DNA of 32,660 nt, taken from Cyclobacteriaceae bacterium. GTDB taxonomy: Bacteria > Bacteroidota > Bacteroidia > Cytophagales > Cyclobacteriaceae. The notes below the pieces were generated by a model, which was not told the origin of the DNA, ran no database searches, and was given only the letters and a program-made list of their open reading frames with translations. Position numbers and translations under genes: made by a program. Shown here in pieces: positions 8,235-16,546 of the stretch. The stretch covers positions 1 to 32,660 of the forward strand of contig PXCO01000269.1 in NCBI GenBank assembly GCA_003565295.1, given 5' to 3'. Position 1 is the first letter of the stretch; every line of letters starts with the position of its first letter.

Positions 8235-9167
8235 ATGGAATATTACAATAAAGTAATAGAATCTGTTGGCGTACGGTATTTGAGGGGGAACAACTTTAAA
8301 ATTGAGAGGCCCGTTTCCGTTGTCGACTACGTAGATTCAGAGAATACCGCAATTTTACTGCATAGGGGATCATTAACCTTTGGGGAGGAGCAAGAGACTG
8401 TAAATGAGGGGGAAATACTTTTTCTTCCGGCAGGAAGGCAGACCAGAATATCATTTGGGACGGTCACTAAAAGGAATGAAACCCCCAATGAAGTTTTTTT
8501 AGAGAACAAGAAAAAATACCTTCAAACCATTAGTTTCAAAGAAATAAAAAATCTGGATGATGATTGCATCACCTCAGTGTCCTTTGAGGCCAAAGTGTTC
8601 GATGTGGTCAATTTTTTCAATTCCTTGGGCATTCCCCCTTTCGTTATCAGGTTTAATGATCGGGTAGCCTCCGTCATAGAGGACATAGTAAAGGAATCTG
8701 AGCAAAGTACCCCAGGCAAGGAAAGGGTCATGAAACTCAATACCGAGCTATTGGTGGTGGAGATCGTCCGGCATATCTTGAAAAACAGATTGTTTGTGGA
8801 GGAATTGTCTACCAATAGTACCTACTTTAAAGATCCTCGTCTCATCGACATGTTTAACTATATCAAAAAGAACATTGGAGGAGACTTGTCTAACAAGGTA
8901 TTGGCGAAAGTTGCCAATGTTTCCGAGGATTACGTGGGGCAGTACTTTAAGATGCTGACTGGTATTAACCCTCAGGATTACATTGAATACCAAAGAATGG
9001 AGGCAGCAGTAGAACTTTTAAGGACTACCAAAAAGAGTATCAGGGATATAGGTAAGGAGGTAGGCTATAAAGATACTGCCTATTTCTGCCGAAGGTTTAA
9101 AATGATGTATGGATTGCCTGCAGGAAAAATGCGTAGACGGGAATCCCTAATTAATGTTCAGGGATAA
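8235..9167 (+). CDS. AraC family transcriptional regulator with N-terminal cupin-like domain
   Basis: This 310-residue protein has a cupin-like sensor part at about 20-90 (LHRGSLTFGEEQ..NEGEILFLPAGRQ), a linker, and a C-terminal AraC pair of helix-turn-helix motifs at about 205-300 (NKVLAKVANVSEDYVGQYFKMLTG, then SIRDIGKEVGYKDTAYFCRRFKMMYG). The ligand and targets are unknown; proximity to the acyl-CoA dehydrogenase is the only hint. The 139-base leader is very AT-rich and has a near-consensus -7 box TACTTTTA at 8201, but no well-spaced -33 box. The last 21 bases overlap the convergent pcrB gene. Confidence 0.9.
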   Translation: MEYYNKVIESVGVRYLRGNNFKIERPVSVVDYVDSENTAILLHRGSLTFGEEQETVNEGEILFLPAGRQTRISFGTVTKRNETPNEVFLENKKKYLQTISFKEIKNLDDDCITSVSFEAKVFDVVNFFNSLGIPPFVIRFNDRVASVIEDIVKESEQSTPGKERVMKLNTELLVVEIVRHILKNRLFVEELSTNSTYFKDPRLIDMFNYIKKNIGGDLSNKVLAKVANVSEDYVGQYFKMLTGINPQDYIEYQRMEAAVELLRTTKKSIRDIGKEVGYKDTAYFCRRFKMMYGLPAGKMRRRESLINVQG

Positions 9168-9929
9168 ATTATATACCCTCAAATATTGCAAAACCTCGAC
9201 GATTAAGTCGGGGTTTTTTTCTGCCTCATTCCCAATCACAATTAAGTCAGCTCCGGCTCTGCAAGCCTCCTTAGCTTTGGGGAGGGAATTAATACCGCCA
9301 CCAACAATAACCGGTGCGTTTAGTTCTTTTTTGAGCAATGTGATCATTTCAGCAGGGACGGGGTGCGATGCACCACTTCCTGCCTCAAGGTAAAAATACC
9401 GCAGACCCAAAAGCTTCCCTGCCATGGCTGTGGCAAGAGCAAGATCTGGCTTGTCCCGAGGTATAGGCATGGATTGACTCACGTAATGGGCACTGGTGAG
9501 CTTACCCCCCTCTATCATAAGGTATCCGGTGGGCAGTACCTCAAGTTCAGACCGGGACAATTGTGGGGCTGCAAGGACATGCTGCCCTATCAAAAGGTCT
9601 GGGTTCCTACCGGATATCAGCGAAAGAAATAAAATGGCATCAGCCTTCTCGCTAAGCTGCATGGCATTCCCCGGAAAAAGTACCTTGGGTATGATCGGGA
9701 AATATTCCGACAGCTCCTCCACCGTATCACTTACCCCTCCTTTACTGATAAAGCTCCCACCAATTAACAACAGGTCTGGAAGGGGAAGCCCCTCCCTTTT
9801 GCAAAGCAGATGTAAATTTTTCACAGATGATTGCTTGTCGGGATCCACCAAAAGGGCAATTCCCTTTCGGCCTGTAATTAAGAACCGCTGGATTATTTCG
9901 GAGACCACTTTATTTTGATTTTTCTCCAC
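9147..9929 (-). CDS. pcrB: Geranylgeranylglyceryl/heptaprenylglyceryl phosphate synthase
   Basis: This 260-residue TIM-barrel enzyme forms the ether bond between glycerol-1-phosphate and a polyprenyl diphosphate, the committed step of archaeal lipids. It is also known from Bacteroidota (GGGPS group II). Seen: GIALLVDPDK near the N-terminus, LLIGGSFISKGG, FPGNAMQLS, the YFYLEAGSGA substrate motif, PVIVGGGINS and ADLIVIGNEAEKNP for phosphate binding. It overlaps the upstream small gene by 20 bases and the convergent AraC gene by 21 bases. The physiological product in bacteria is uncertain. Confidence 0.93.
   Translation of the reverse strand: MEKNQNKVVSEIIQRFLITGRKGIALLVDPDKQSSVKNLHLLCKREGLPLPDLLLIGGSFISKGGVSDTVEELSEYFPIIPKVLFPGNAMQLSEKADAILFLSLISGRNPDLLIGQHVLAAPQLSRSELEVLPTGYLMIEGGKLTSAHYVSQSMPIPRDKPDLALATAMAGKLLGLRYFYLEAGSGASHPVPAEMITLLKKELNAPVIVGGGINSLPKAKEACRAGADLIVIGNEAEKNPDLIVEVLQYLRVYNLSLNIN
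9190..9220 (+). terminator. Terminator of the AraC gene, inside the pcrB 3' end
   Basis: AAAACCTCGAC pairs with GTCGGGGTTTT (one T-G wobble) around a 6-base loop at 9201-9206, with the T-run ending at 9220. It lies 22 bases past the AraC stop codon and within the coding sequence of pcrB on the other strand. Confidence 0.8.
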
Positions 9930-10254
9930 TTTCTTGCATTCTGGTTGCCATATAGGTTAAAAACCTTTTTTTCAAAAAGTCCATGATCAACCAGAACAAC
10001 CTTTCCCTAATCGTGCCCCAAAAAGAATATCCTTTCTGTTTCTTTTTCTTTTTTTTGTGTTTCTTTTTCTTCCTGGATTTTACCGGTGCAGATTTGCCGG
10101 TGAGCTTTACCAAGCCATACCCCATTATACCTGCTACCAAAGCTGCACCAGCCACCTTGATATAGACGTCTGAGTCTTTTTTGACCAGCTCAAGCTGCTT
10201 TTGAAGGGTCTGTTCCAATTCCTGGGATTGTTTTTGAAGGTCGATATGATCCAT
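9910..10254 (-). CDS. Small Lys-rich membrane protein, function unknown
   Basis: This 114-residue protein has three parts: an N-terminal Gln/Glu/Lys helix likely to form a coiled coil (about 3-28), one hydrophobic helix (about 32-50, KVAGAALVAGIMGYGLVKL), and a run of Lys (61-73) before an amphipathic C-terminus. I do not recognise a family. It lies between the holin-like gene (11 bases upstream) and pcrB (20-base overlap). Together with the holin-like protein it resembles the small envelope-stress membrane protein sets of Bacteroidota (inference). Confidence 0.7.
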   Translation of the reverse strand: MDHIDLQKQSQELEQTLQKQLELVKKDSDVYIKVAGAALVAGIMGYGLVKLTGKSAPVKSRKKKKHKKKKKKQKGYSFWGTIRERLFWLIMDFLKKRFLTYMATRMQESGEKSK

Positions 10255-10265
10255 ATGCTAGGGGC

Positions 10266-10610
10266 TTATTTTCTTTTAAATATGAACAAAAAATTTCCTA
10301 AACTTCGCTTTAGATTGGTCTGTAGGGAAAGTGAATTCCTGATCATGAAAAGGATTAGCAAAATGAAGACATAGATGCCACCCACTACTAAAAAGCCCAC
10401 ATGAGTGCTTTCCACAAGTGCCGCAAAGTAAAAAGCAAGTGCAATACTGCCGAATAGTAAAATAAAAAGGGAAGTTATTAGCATAAGAATCAGTACGACA
10501 ATTCTGGTAAACACCGTGCTGATGTCATCCTTTATTTCTTCAATAAGAATTTTGACACGGATTTCTACCAATTTTTTTATGGTGTTGATCAATTCGGAGA
10601 AGTTTATCAT
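10266..10610 (-). CDS. Phage-holin-family-like small membrane protein
   Basis: From the ATG at 10610 this is a 114-residue protein. It has an amphipathic N-terminal helix (INTIKKLVEIRVKILIEEIKDDI), two membrane helices (about 33-60 and 66-92) and a basic tail ending KRK. The layout resembles the chromosomal 'phage holin family' (PF07332-like) proteins, which are not phage remnants and have no proven lytic role. A longer frame starts at 10664, but its extra 18 residues have no hydrophobic or conserved look. It is the first gene of a three-gene run ending with pcrB. Confidence 0.72.
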   Translation of the reverse strand: MINFSELINTIKKLVEIRVKILIEEIKDDISTVFTRIVVLILMLITSLFILLFGSIALAFYFAALVESTHVGFLVVGGIYVFILLILFMIRNSLSLQTNLKRSLGNFLFIFKRK

Positions 10611-11000
10611 ACCAAATGAGTTAGGATGTACATTATTTGTTATCGGACGATCGTATTTCAGCAAAAACCCTGCTGGATAAGAAATATGTCTCTTATCTAT
10701 CTTAATAACGCTTCAATTTTTTAAAATTAAGGTATTTTTCCGAATCCAGGGAAAACAGGAAAGATAATATCCCTATTTTGTTTATATTTTTATATGATTA
10801 TTATTTGCTTGTCAATGCCATGATTGGTTACCATTCCTCACGCAGTTAAACTGTCAAGCAGAGGTCGCTTGACTCAAACCTGCCTTTCAGTCAGGTAAGG
10901 CTTTTCTGGGGGAATCTCGCATTCATGTTCCTTCATTCCTCCGTATGGGGCATGCGTCATGCCCTGACTGCCGTCAGGACAGGCTCGATTTCATGATTTT
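10611..11000. other. Intergenic region with repeat copy 2
   Basis: No gene is seen here. The part next to the holin-like gene is AT-rich and probably holds its promoter, but no well-spaced pair of boxes was found. A GTCAAGC/GCTTGAC hairpin lies at 10853-10873, followed directly by the dispersed repeat. Confidence 0.6.
10871..10996 (+). repeat. Dispersed intergenic repeat, copy 2
   Basis: It contains AACCTGCC...CAGGT, GGGGGAATCTCGCA, ATTCCTCCGTATG and the CCTGAC-tgcc-GTCAGG hairpin, and ends in CTCGATTTCATG. Bases 10956-10985 are identical to 297-326. It abuts the 3' end of the decayed DUF421 gene. Confidence 0.6.
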
Positions 11001-11595
11001 TTACTTTAAAACCACCGCCCTTACCCAAAGGGCAGACTTATTACAATCTGCACAAGTGGTTTCATTTCCATTTTGCCTTTTTGCTCCGCATTGTTGACAT
11101 ACTACTTTTTCGGTTTGGGTCAAAAGTTCCTCCATAAATGCTTGATCAAACTCAGGAATTACGGATAATCCAGGTTTTGGACTTTCTTTCTTGATTAAAG
11201 AAAAAGAACCGTTGGATTCTATGATGAATTTGGCTACTTCTCCGGTATGATGAATTCCCTCAGATCGTAACTCCGCATCTATAGGGTCTTTTGAGAAAGT
11301 GGATCTTGTCATAGCCTGCCACAACGATGAATGCTGTGATTCCAAACAGTAATCCCCTGTCTTGAAGCTGAATGGGTACCTCCACAAAAGCACCCAAGGT
11401 GATCATTACCGCTAATTCAGACAATGACAGCATACCACCCATTCTCTTGCCCGTCAATCTGATGCATACGACAAGGAAAAGATAAATGACAGCCGCACGA
11501 ATAAAAACCTCCACCAGGAAAATGGCAGGGGTATCCCCAATTAGGATTCTGTGCCAGTCTCATAACACAATTTCATCTCTAAAACTTGGATCCAT
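11001..11595 (-). pseudogene. Decayed DUF421 (YetF-like) membrane protein gene
   Basis: The reconstructed start is ATG 11595. The frame reads 11 codons, meets TGA at 11560-11562, then continues in the same frame as DWHRILIGDTPAIFLVEVFIRAAV and RLTGKRMGGMLSLSELAVMITLGAF, the N-terminal membrane part of DUF421. After ITAFIVVAG the family sequence moves to another frame (MTRSTFSKDPIDAELRSEGI, GEVAKFIIESNGSFSLIKK), which is the DUF421 C-terminal half. This half ends in a CxxC...CxxC zinc ribbon. Roughly 45 residues normally found between these parts are missing. So one nonsense codon plus an out-of-frame internal deletion has broken the gene. A GTG at 11514 could still give an N-terminal fragment. 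Confidence 0.8.
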
Positions 11596-11664
11596 AAGCT
11601 TTTTTCCTTTTCCAGTTCACATATCGTTCCAAAGTAGGCCTCCTTTGATTGAAAACGCAGGTTT

Positions 11665-13068
11665 CTACATGGGAAAGTAGCTGACCAGTAAGAGCTCAAG
11701 AATCAGGTAAATAAAAAAAGGAATGAAGAGATAGCCCAAAACGTCCCGGATTTGTATTTTCACCCCTTGAAACATCACGGGCGTGATGGTAAGTAAAAAG
11801 AAGGGTTGCAGTAAGTTGGTGAGAGACTCTCCATATGCAATGGCCATTGATGCCCTCGCAATCATACTACTGAGTTCAGGTTGAGGCAGGCCCTCACCTA
11901 TTTGCTGTACGGCCGATACAATGCCAGGTGCCAGTACAGCAAACTCCCCTCCCGCAGATGGTATGGCAAAGTTTATCAAAGCGCCTGCTAAAAAGGAATA
12001 TGCAGGATAGGTGGACACCGTGCCTATATTCCCCAATAATTGCCCAATCATTTCCCCCAAACCGGTATATAACATAATGCCCATAATACCCGCATAAAAT
12101 GGGTATTGAAAGACGATACCTGAAATATTGGCGGAGGCTTTTTTCATGGCCAGTACATACCTGATAGGTGTTTGGTGAAAAGCCATTCCCACCATAAGGA
12201 AGGCAAAGATCATGATAGGAAGGTCTAAGGAAAACCCGTTAAAGTAAAAATGGTACCCCAGATAAAACAGGCCCATAAATGCCAGTGGCATAAGCAGCCA
12301 CCGTGATTGATTCATCAGGTCAGATGGGGTGGTGGGGATAGATTTTTGCGGATGGGGAACCGCTTTCTTTTTGGGAACCAGAGAGTTTGGCTGTTTGCTC
12401 TGGTCCAGAAGAAGCTTTTCAATTGTTAACGGATTGCTCCTGGGCCTGAGCGCCACCATCAGTATCGGGGGTACGGTAAGGATAAAGATAATGAAGGCGA
12501 GGTTTAAAGGTGTGGCCAGGGTTTTTGAGGTAGGTAAGGTATAGTCGATCACCCCCTGCTGGATTAAAAAATTATTTGGTGTATTGAGGAGTAAGGGTAT
12601 GGTACTTGAAAGTCCCCCAACCCAACCATGAAAAGTTAAATATACACAGGCTACAAGGTAGGGATAGTCCACTCCTTTGACCTTTTCTGCCAATTGCCTG
12701 GCAAGTAAGGCCGTGATTACAATCCAGCTCCAGCTCACAAAACTGAAGACTGCGCCTGCTAGCATTACCACCAAATAAACACGGGTAGGGGTATTGACGT
12801 GAAGAGCAAGACGATTGATCATTTTTTGGAAAGGGGAGGACAAAGCAATGGCATATCCTGTGACTAAAATAAGTACCATCTGCATCCCAAATTCCAATAA
12901 ATCCCAAAAGCCCTTGTACCAGGCTTCCAATATCTCCAGGGGAGTGGCAGGGGTAATAAAACCTACCACCAACATACAGAGTAGGGTGAGTGCCAAGGCG
13001 AAAACGAAGGCATCCGGCATCCAAGCTTTAAACCAATTTGAAAAAATGTGGGAAAGCCGGTGCATCAT
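11665..13068 (-). CDS. atoE: Short-chain fatty acid transporter (AtoE family)
   Basis: This inner-membrane permease of about 467 residues has some twelve hydrophobic segments and matches the AtoE/TIGR00366 short-chain fatty acid uptake family. Characteristic stretches are WFKAWMPDAFVFALALT at the N-terminus, FGMQMVLILVTGYAIA, NTPTRVYLVVMLAG, LLLNTPNNFLIQ, and AIPSAGGEFAVLAPGI near the C-terminus. I start at ATG 13068 (MMHRLSHIF). An upstream in-frame start at 13137 would place the start inside the terminator of the TonB gene. Uptake of acetoacetate or butyrate would fit with acyl-CoA dehydrogenase activity elsewhere in the window (inference). Confidence 0.9.
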   Translation of the reverse strand: MMHRLSHIFSNWFKAWMPDAFVFALALTLLCMLVVGFITPATPLEILEAWYKGFWDLLEFGMQMVLILVTGYAIALSSPFQKMINRLALHVNTPTRVYLVVMLAGAVFSFVSWSWIVITALLARQLAEKVKGVDYPYLVACVYLTFHGWVGGLSSTIPLLLNTPNNFLIQQGVIDYTLPTSKTLATPLNLAFIIFILTVPPILMVALRPRSNPLTIEKLLLDQSKQPNSLVPKKKAVPHPQKSIPTTPSDLMNQSRWLLMPLAFMGLFYLGYHFYFNGFSLDLPIMIFAFLMVGMAFHQTPIRYVLAMKKASANISGIVFQYPFYAGIMGIMLYTGLGEMIGQLLGNIGTVSTYPAYSFLAGALINFAIPSAGGEFAVLAPGIVSAVQQIGEGLPQPELSSMIARASMAIAYGESLTNLLQPFFLLTITPVMFQGVKIQIRDVLGYLFIPFFIYLILELLLVSYFPM

Positions 13069-13107
13069 CTGAAATTTAAAGCTAAGTACAAATGCTAGCT
13101 TAAATAT

Positions 13108-13145
13108 AAAAAAAGGGTAGACCAATGCCAAGCCCACCCTTTTTT
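13108..13145 (-). terminator. Terminator after the TonB receptor gene
   Basis: AAAAAAGGGT (13109-13118) and ACCCTTTTTT (13136-13145) form a ten-pair stem around a 17-base loop, with A and T runs on both sides. It lies 16 bases past the TonB receptor stop codon on the minus strand. Confidence 0.72.
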
Positions 13146-13161
13146 GAAAAGTCTAAAATGA

Positions 13162-15429
13162 TCAAAAGTTGATCCTAAGGTTCAATGCCACATTCCTTCC
13201 CATTTGATGTATGCCAAAGGGTCGGTAAAGTGACATGTGGTCCAAATAGGCAACGTTCATAAGGTTAGTCCCGCTCACATAGGTGTCGATTAGTTGGCCA
13301 CCCACACGAAGGGTTCCCCCTACATTTAAACCCAACAGGTAATAACCTGGGGTGGCTTCCTCCAAGTTTGCAGGTCGGTTTTGATCAAAGATGTAGGATC
13401 CCAACACACTCAGGTAAGGGTTCGTTAGACTGCCGACGTTCCTGAAATTGAAGTTTACCTCATGGTTCCATCGGAAAGCTGGAATATAAGGGAGGTAAGA
13501 ATTGTCGGACCTTCTTTTCCCGATCACCTGACTATAGGAGGTGGAACCACTTATCCATTTATGGTTACTGGGGTGAATTTCCAGAAATGCTTCCCCTCCG
13601 TAAAGCCGGGCATTGTCCTGCTCAAAACGCCAAACGGTAAGGTCTCCCACTGTTTCATCAGTAGGAGCGAAGAAAATGTAATTGTTAACATGATTGTAGA
13701 AAATTTCTCCTGCAAGGGAGAAATCGGGTGTTCTGTACCTTACCCCAAGGTCTGTTTGAAAGTTTTGTTCCCTGATAAAATCAGCATTCCCCACTTCAAA
13801 ACGAACTGTTCCGGGATGAGGTCCGTTGGCGTACAATTCAGCCAAGTCGGGAGCCCTAAACCCTGAGGCGAGGTTTAACCTGAATCTCCATCGATCTGAT
13901 GGCCTAAAAGTTGCACCTCCACTGGCAGTCATGCCATCGAAACTTGAGGAGAGTTTCCTTGACTCAGGTGCCCCTGGTAACACAAAGCCATATTCCACGA
14001 ATTTTTCAGAACTAGCATCAGCTACCACGTTTCTATAATCGTATCTGATCCCTCCCTGAAAGACCCAAGAGTTTCTGGAATAGTTAAGCAACCCGTAAAT
14101 TGACCGGTCGTCCTTGGTGGCATCAGGAATCAAAATTTCCTCTGCTTCCTCCTGGTTTTGGTTTTGTAAATAGAAACCCTGTACACCGAAAATTGCCTCT
14201 AGGTTTGGCTTTAATTCTTTGAAATATTTTATATCATACATGAAGTTTCTTTGATTGAGTCCCAAGTCAACTTCATCAATCTCATCCTCTATTTCTTGCC
14301 TGAAATTCCAATGGTAACCCAGAGTTATTTTTAGCTTGTCTTCTCCCAGGAAGATATTGGTTTCGGAGTTTAGGAAATGATCCTGTACGTCTTGGAACGG
14401 CAATTGCATACTTCTATCGTTTCTGGTGGTGATCAGTTCATCCACCTCTTCGTCCTCGATAAAGCCCAGATTTTGCTGCAAATAGGTATAGCGGATTTTG
14501 GTATCACCCCATTTTCTTTCCAACCCTACACCAGCTTTAATATTCTGGGTGTTGAACCGGGTGTTCCCCACTGTGTTTCCATTTCCGTCCAAGTAATCGG
14601 CATGGGATTCTGTGGCCGCTCTTAGTGACCAATTAAACCCACCCTCTGAAGTGCCTCTCACACCTGCATCCAATCGTCCTCCCAATGAGTTGGAGTATCC
14701 CCGGAGGTTCACATCACCGATCACCTGGCCCACCGGAGCATTTCTATCTTCAATTAGGTTTACCACCCCTGCCATGGCACCTGAGCCATAAATGATAGAT
14801 GCAGGACCTTTGATAAGTTCTATGCCGGAAATACCGGTTTCTGTAAGACCTAGCCCATGGTCGGCACCCCATTGTTGGTTTTCAAACCGGGCACCTTGAT
14901 ACACCGAAAGCACACGGCTAAAAGAAAGCCCACGTACTACAGGTTTGCTAATGCCAGGGCCCATAGAGATCTCATTTACGCCAGGGGTCCTTGCAATCGC
15001 CGACATTAAGCTGGGGGCAGGAGCTTTTAAAATATCATTTCTGCTGATTTTTTCAATGGAAATTGGGGAGCTTTCTTTGCTCATTACATAGGCAGCTGAT
15101 ACTACTACTTCATCCACCGTAGTTGTCGATTCTTCCAGCCTCATATCCAAGGTAGCAGAAGTTGAGGGGTTGATTTTTGACACTACTGTGCCAAAGCCAA
15201 TAGAAGAAAACTGTAGAGTGATGTTTCTGGAAGGTAAATTGGAAAGTCTGTAAAACCCATCAAGATCTGTGACTGTTCCCCTATTGAGTTCAGGGACAAA
15301 TACTGAAACACCGGGCAGGGGTTCTCCGCTGTCTACGTCAGTTACTTTTCCACTTACGCTGTTAATATCGTTTTGTGCCATCACCACACATACACACATG
15401 GCAAAAACCAAGGTAAATAGGCCTTTCAT
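13162..15429 (-). CDS. TonB-dependent outer-membrane receptor, probable metal uptake
   Basis: From ATG 15429 this is a 755-residue protein. It has a signal peptide (1-18, ending VVMAQ), a carboxypeptidase-regulatory-like beta domain (about 23-105, SGKVTDVDSGEPLPGVSVFV), a plug with VVRGLSFSRVLSVYQGARFENQQWGADHGLG and IELIKGPASIIYGSGAMAGVVN, and a 22-strand-type barrel ending LNLRINF with a terminal Phe. The length is normal for siderophore or metal receptors rather than SusC proteins. The QQWGADHG plug segment and the His-rich small gene just upstream suggest metal import (inference). A TTG start at 15456 would add nine residues that fall in the repeat; it is rejected. Confidence 0.92.
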   Translation of the reverse strand: MKGLFTLVFAMCVCVVMAQNDINSVSGKVTDVDSGEPLPGVSVFVPELNRGTVTDLDGFYRLSNLPSRNITLQFSSIGFGTVVSKINPSTSATLDMRLEESTTTVDEVVVSAAYVMSKESSPISIEKISRNDILKAPAPSLMSAIARTPGVNEISMGPGISKPVVRGLSFSRVLSVYQGARFENQQWGADHGLGLTETGISGIELIKGPASIIYGSGAMAGVVNLIEDRNAPVGQVIGDVNLRGYSNSLGGRLDAGVRGTSEGGFNWSLRAATESHADYLDGNGNTVGNTRFNTQNIKAGVGLERKWGDTKIRYTYLQQNLGFIEDEEVDELITTRNDRSMQLPFQDVQDHFLNSETNIFLGEDKLKITLGYHWNFRQEIEDEIDEVDLGLNQRNFMYDIKYFKELKPNLEAIFGVQGFYLQNQNQEEAEEILIPDATKDDRSIYGLLNYSRNSWVFQGGIRYDYRNVVADASSEKFVEYGFVLPGAPESRKLSSSFDGMTASGGATFRPSDRWRFRLNLASGFRAPDLAELYANGPHPGTVRFEVGNADFIREQNFQTDLGVRYRTPDFSLAGEIFYNHVNNYIFFAPTDETVGDLTVWRFEQDNARLYGGEAFLEIHPSNHKWISGSTSYSQVIGKRRSDNSYLPYIPAFRWNHEVNFNFRNVGSLTNPYLSVLGSYIFDQNRPANLEEATPGYYLLGLNVGGTLRVGGQLIDTYVSGTNLMNVAYLDHMSLYRPFGIHQMGRNVALNLRINF

Positions 15430-15446
15430 TTGTTTATAATTTTTTT

Positions 15447-15534
15447 CAGTGGTCAAACCTGCCTAATGGTAGGCAGGTGAAATCTTGCAAGATGATAATC
15501 ACCTCTGTGTGACACTTCATTATGCTCGATTTCA
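15447..15534 (+). repeat. Dispersed intergenic repeat, copy 3
   Basis: CAGTGGTCAAACCTGCC, then an AACCTGCC/GGCAGGT inverted pair, GAAATCTTGCAAGATGATAATCACCTCTGTGTG, and the end ATGCTCGATTTCA. It occupies most of the space between the TonB receptor start and the His-rich gene, so its transcript would be in the 5' leader of the receptor. Confidence 0.6.
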
Positions 15535-15636
15535 CAGGATAATTTGAAGTTGAATAATAAAATGATTGGATCCCCCCCCCTCATTACCCAATGGATTTAT
15601 AGGGAAATAACTGGCTTCACCAAATGGGGTAAGTAG

Positions 15637-16020
15637 TTAAATGGAGGGGAATGCTGATTTACAAAAAAGTGAGGGAGGCCCTCTTAAAGTAATAATGGAA
15701 TGACAATCAGACCAAATGAGGTTGTGAGCGTCTTCTAGTTCAATTTCTCCAAGCTCAAAAATTTCAAGCTCTTGCAAATCCACCCTATCGGGAAGGAAAT
15801 ACTGTACATTTGAAATGAGGTCTAGAAGAATTAACTCATTCTCGCTGTGATCCCGATTTTGCTCATCTTCCTCGGAAAGGTAGGGGTGGGCATGACGAAT
15901 CGTCTCACCCGAGTCTAAATCGTGTTCATGGTAGAAAAATATACTGTTGGCCAGCATCAGCAAAATCAGGCTTAAAAAAGCATGACTGATGTGGGGAAGT
16001 ATTTTTCTGATCCGGTCCAA
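15637..16020 (-). CDS. Small His-rich membrane-anchored protein
   Basis: This 127-residue protein has one hydrophobic helix (about 13-30), followed by a His/acidic stretch with YHEHDL (30-35), RHAHPY (42-47) and His58. An acidic region (about 60-100) and a C-terminus with LRGPPS (112-117) follow. No enzyme motif is seen. Small His-rich exported proteins of this layout, with a terminal R(A/G)PP segment, occur beside TonB receptors in Bacteroidota (recalled, not checked). Here it precedes one by about 207 bases. Metal capture or handover is a reasonable guess. The start is TTG at 16020: an in-frame stop lies just upstream and no earlier ATG exists. Confidence 0.75.
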   Translation of the reverse strand: MDRIRKILPHISHAFLSLILLMLANSIFFYHEHDLDSGETIRHAHPYLSEEDEQNRDHSENELILLDLISNVQYFLPDRVDLQELEIFELGEIELEDAHNLIWSDCHSIITLRGPPSLFCKSAFPSI

Positions 16021-16055
16021 CTTATTTTACTGAATATTAAGCTACTAATTCAATT

Positions 16056-16087
16056 CAAAAATACTATATTTTAGCGAGAAGTTCAAA
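16056..16087 (-). promoter_or_regulatory. Bacteroidota promoter of the His-rich gene
   Basis: On the minus strand TTTG (16084-16087), 20 bases, then TATTTTTG (16056-16063) match TTTG-N-TAnnTTTG exactly. The start of transcription would be near 16049, giving a leader of about 29 bases before the TTG at 16020. Confidence 0.62.
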
Positions 16088-16168
16088 ACCAACTAATATA
16101 TATGGGTTGAATATTTTTTTGCCTTATCTTAATCTATTTGAGTGGAGGATATTGGTTACCTTTGGAAG

Positions 16169-16546
16169 ATGATTGACTTTGATTTCAGGCCTGCCAATTA
16201 TTTTGATGGTACCGGGCCGGGGGCATTGCTGGTTAAATTATCCTACCCTGAGAGTCAATGGGGAGATCAAATTTCCTTGTATGCGAATGCCCTCGATGGT
16301 TACATCTATTTTGAGGCAGTAGATTTTTATGGTAATGATTATAAGCTTGACCCGCAAAAAGTAAAAAGGCCTTTGAATCTTCAAGAGATGGTGCTTCTCA
16401 TAGAAAGACTGGAGTTAAACACACCCAAGGAAGGGATTGGCTCAATGAATACTACCCTGGCAGGGATACCAAAGGCGGAAAGTAATATTTACCCCCAGTT
16501 GGGGCAGTACTTTGAAGAAAAGCGAAAACACTTTGGGTTTACCTAA
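16169..16546 (+). CDS. Conserved-looking small soluble protein, unknown function
   Basis: From ATG 16169 this is a 125-residue acidic protein with no signal peptide or membrane helix. It starts MIDFDFRPANYFDG and contains KLSYPESQWGDQISLYAN and GYIYFEAVDFYGNDYKL, then a Leu-rich helix and a basic C-terminus. I do not recognise a family. Codon use and amino acid order look like a real cytoplasmic protein. A GTG at 16142 would add nine residues. It is divergent from the His-rich gene and followed by the broken AEC gene. Confidence 0.75.
   Translation: MIDFDFRPANYFDGTGPGALLVKLSYPESQWGDQISLYANALDGYIYFEAVDFYGNDYKLDPQKVKRPLNLQEMVLLIERLELNTPKEGIGSMNTTLAGIPKAESNIYPQLGQYFEEKRKHFGFT

Noticed and set aside
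10266-10610. Prophage remnant suggested by the holin-like gene
   Set aside because: No other phage genes lie nearby, and this small protein type is common in bacterial chromosomes.
10611-10664. 18-residue extension of the holin-like protein
   Set aside because: The added residues have no family resemblance, and the ATG at 10610 gives a normal start.
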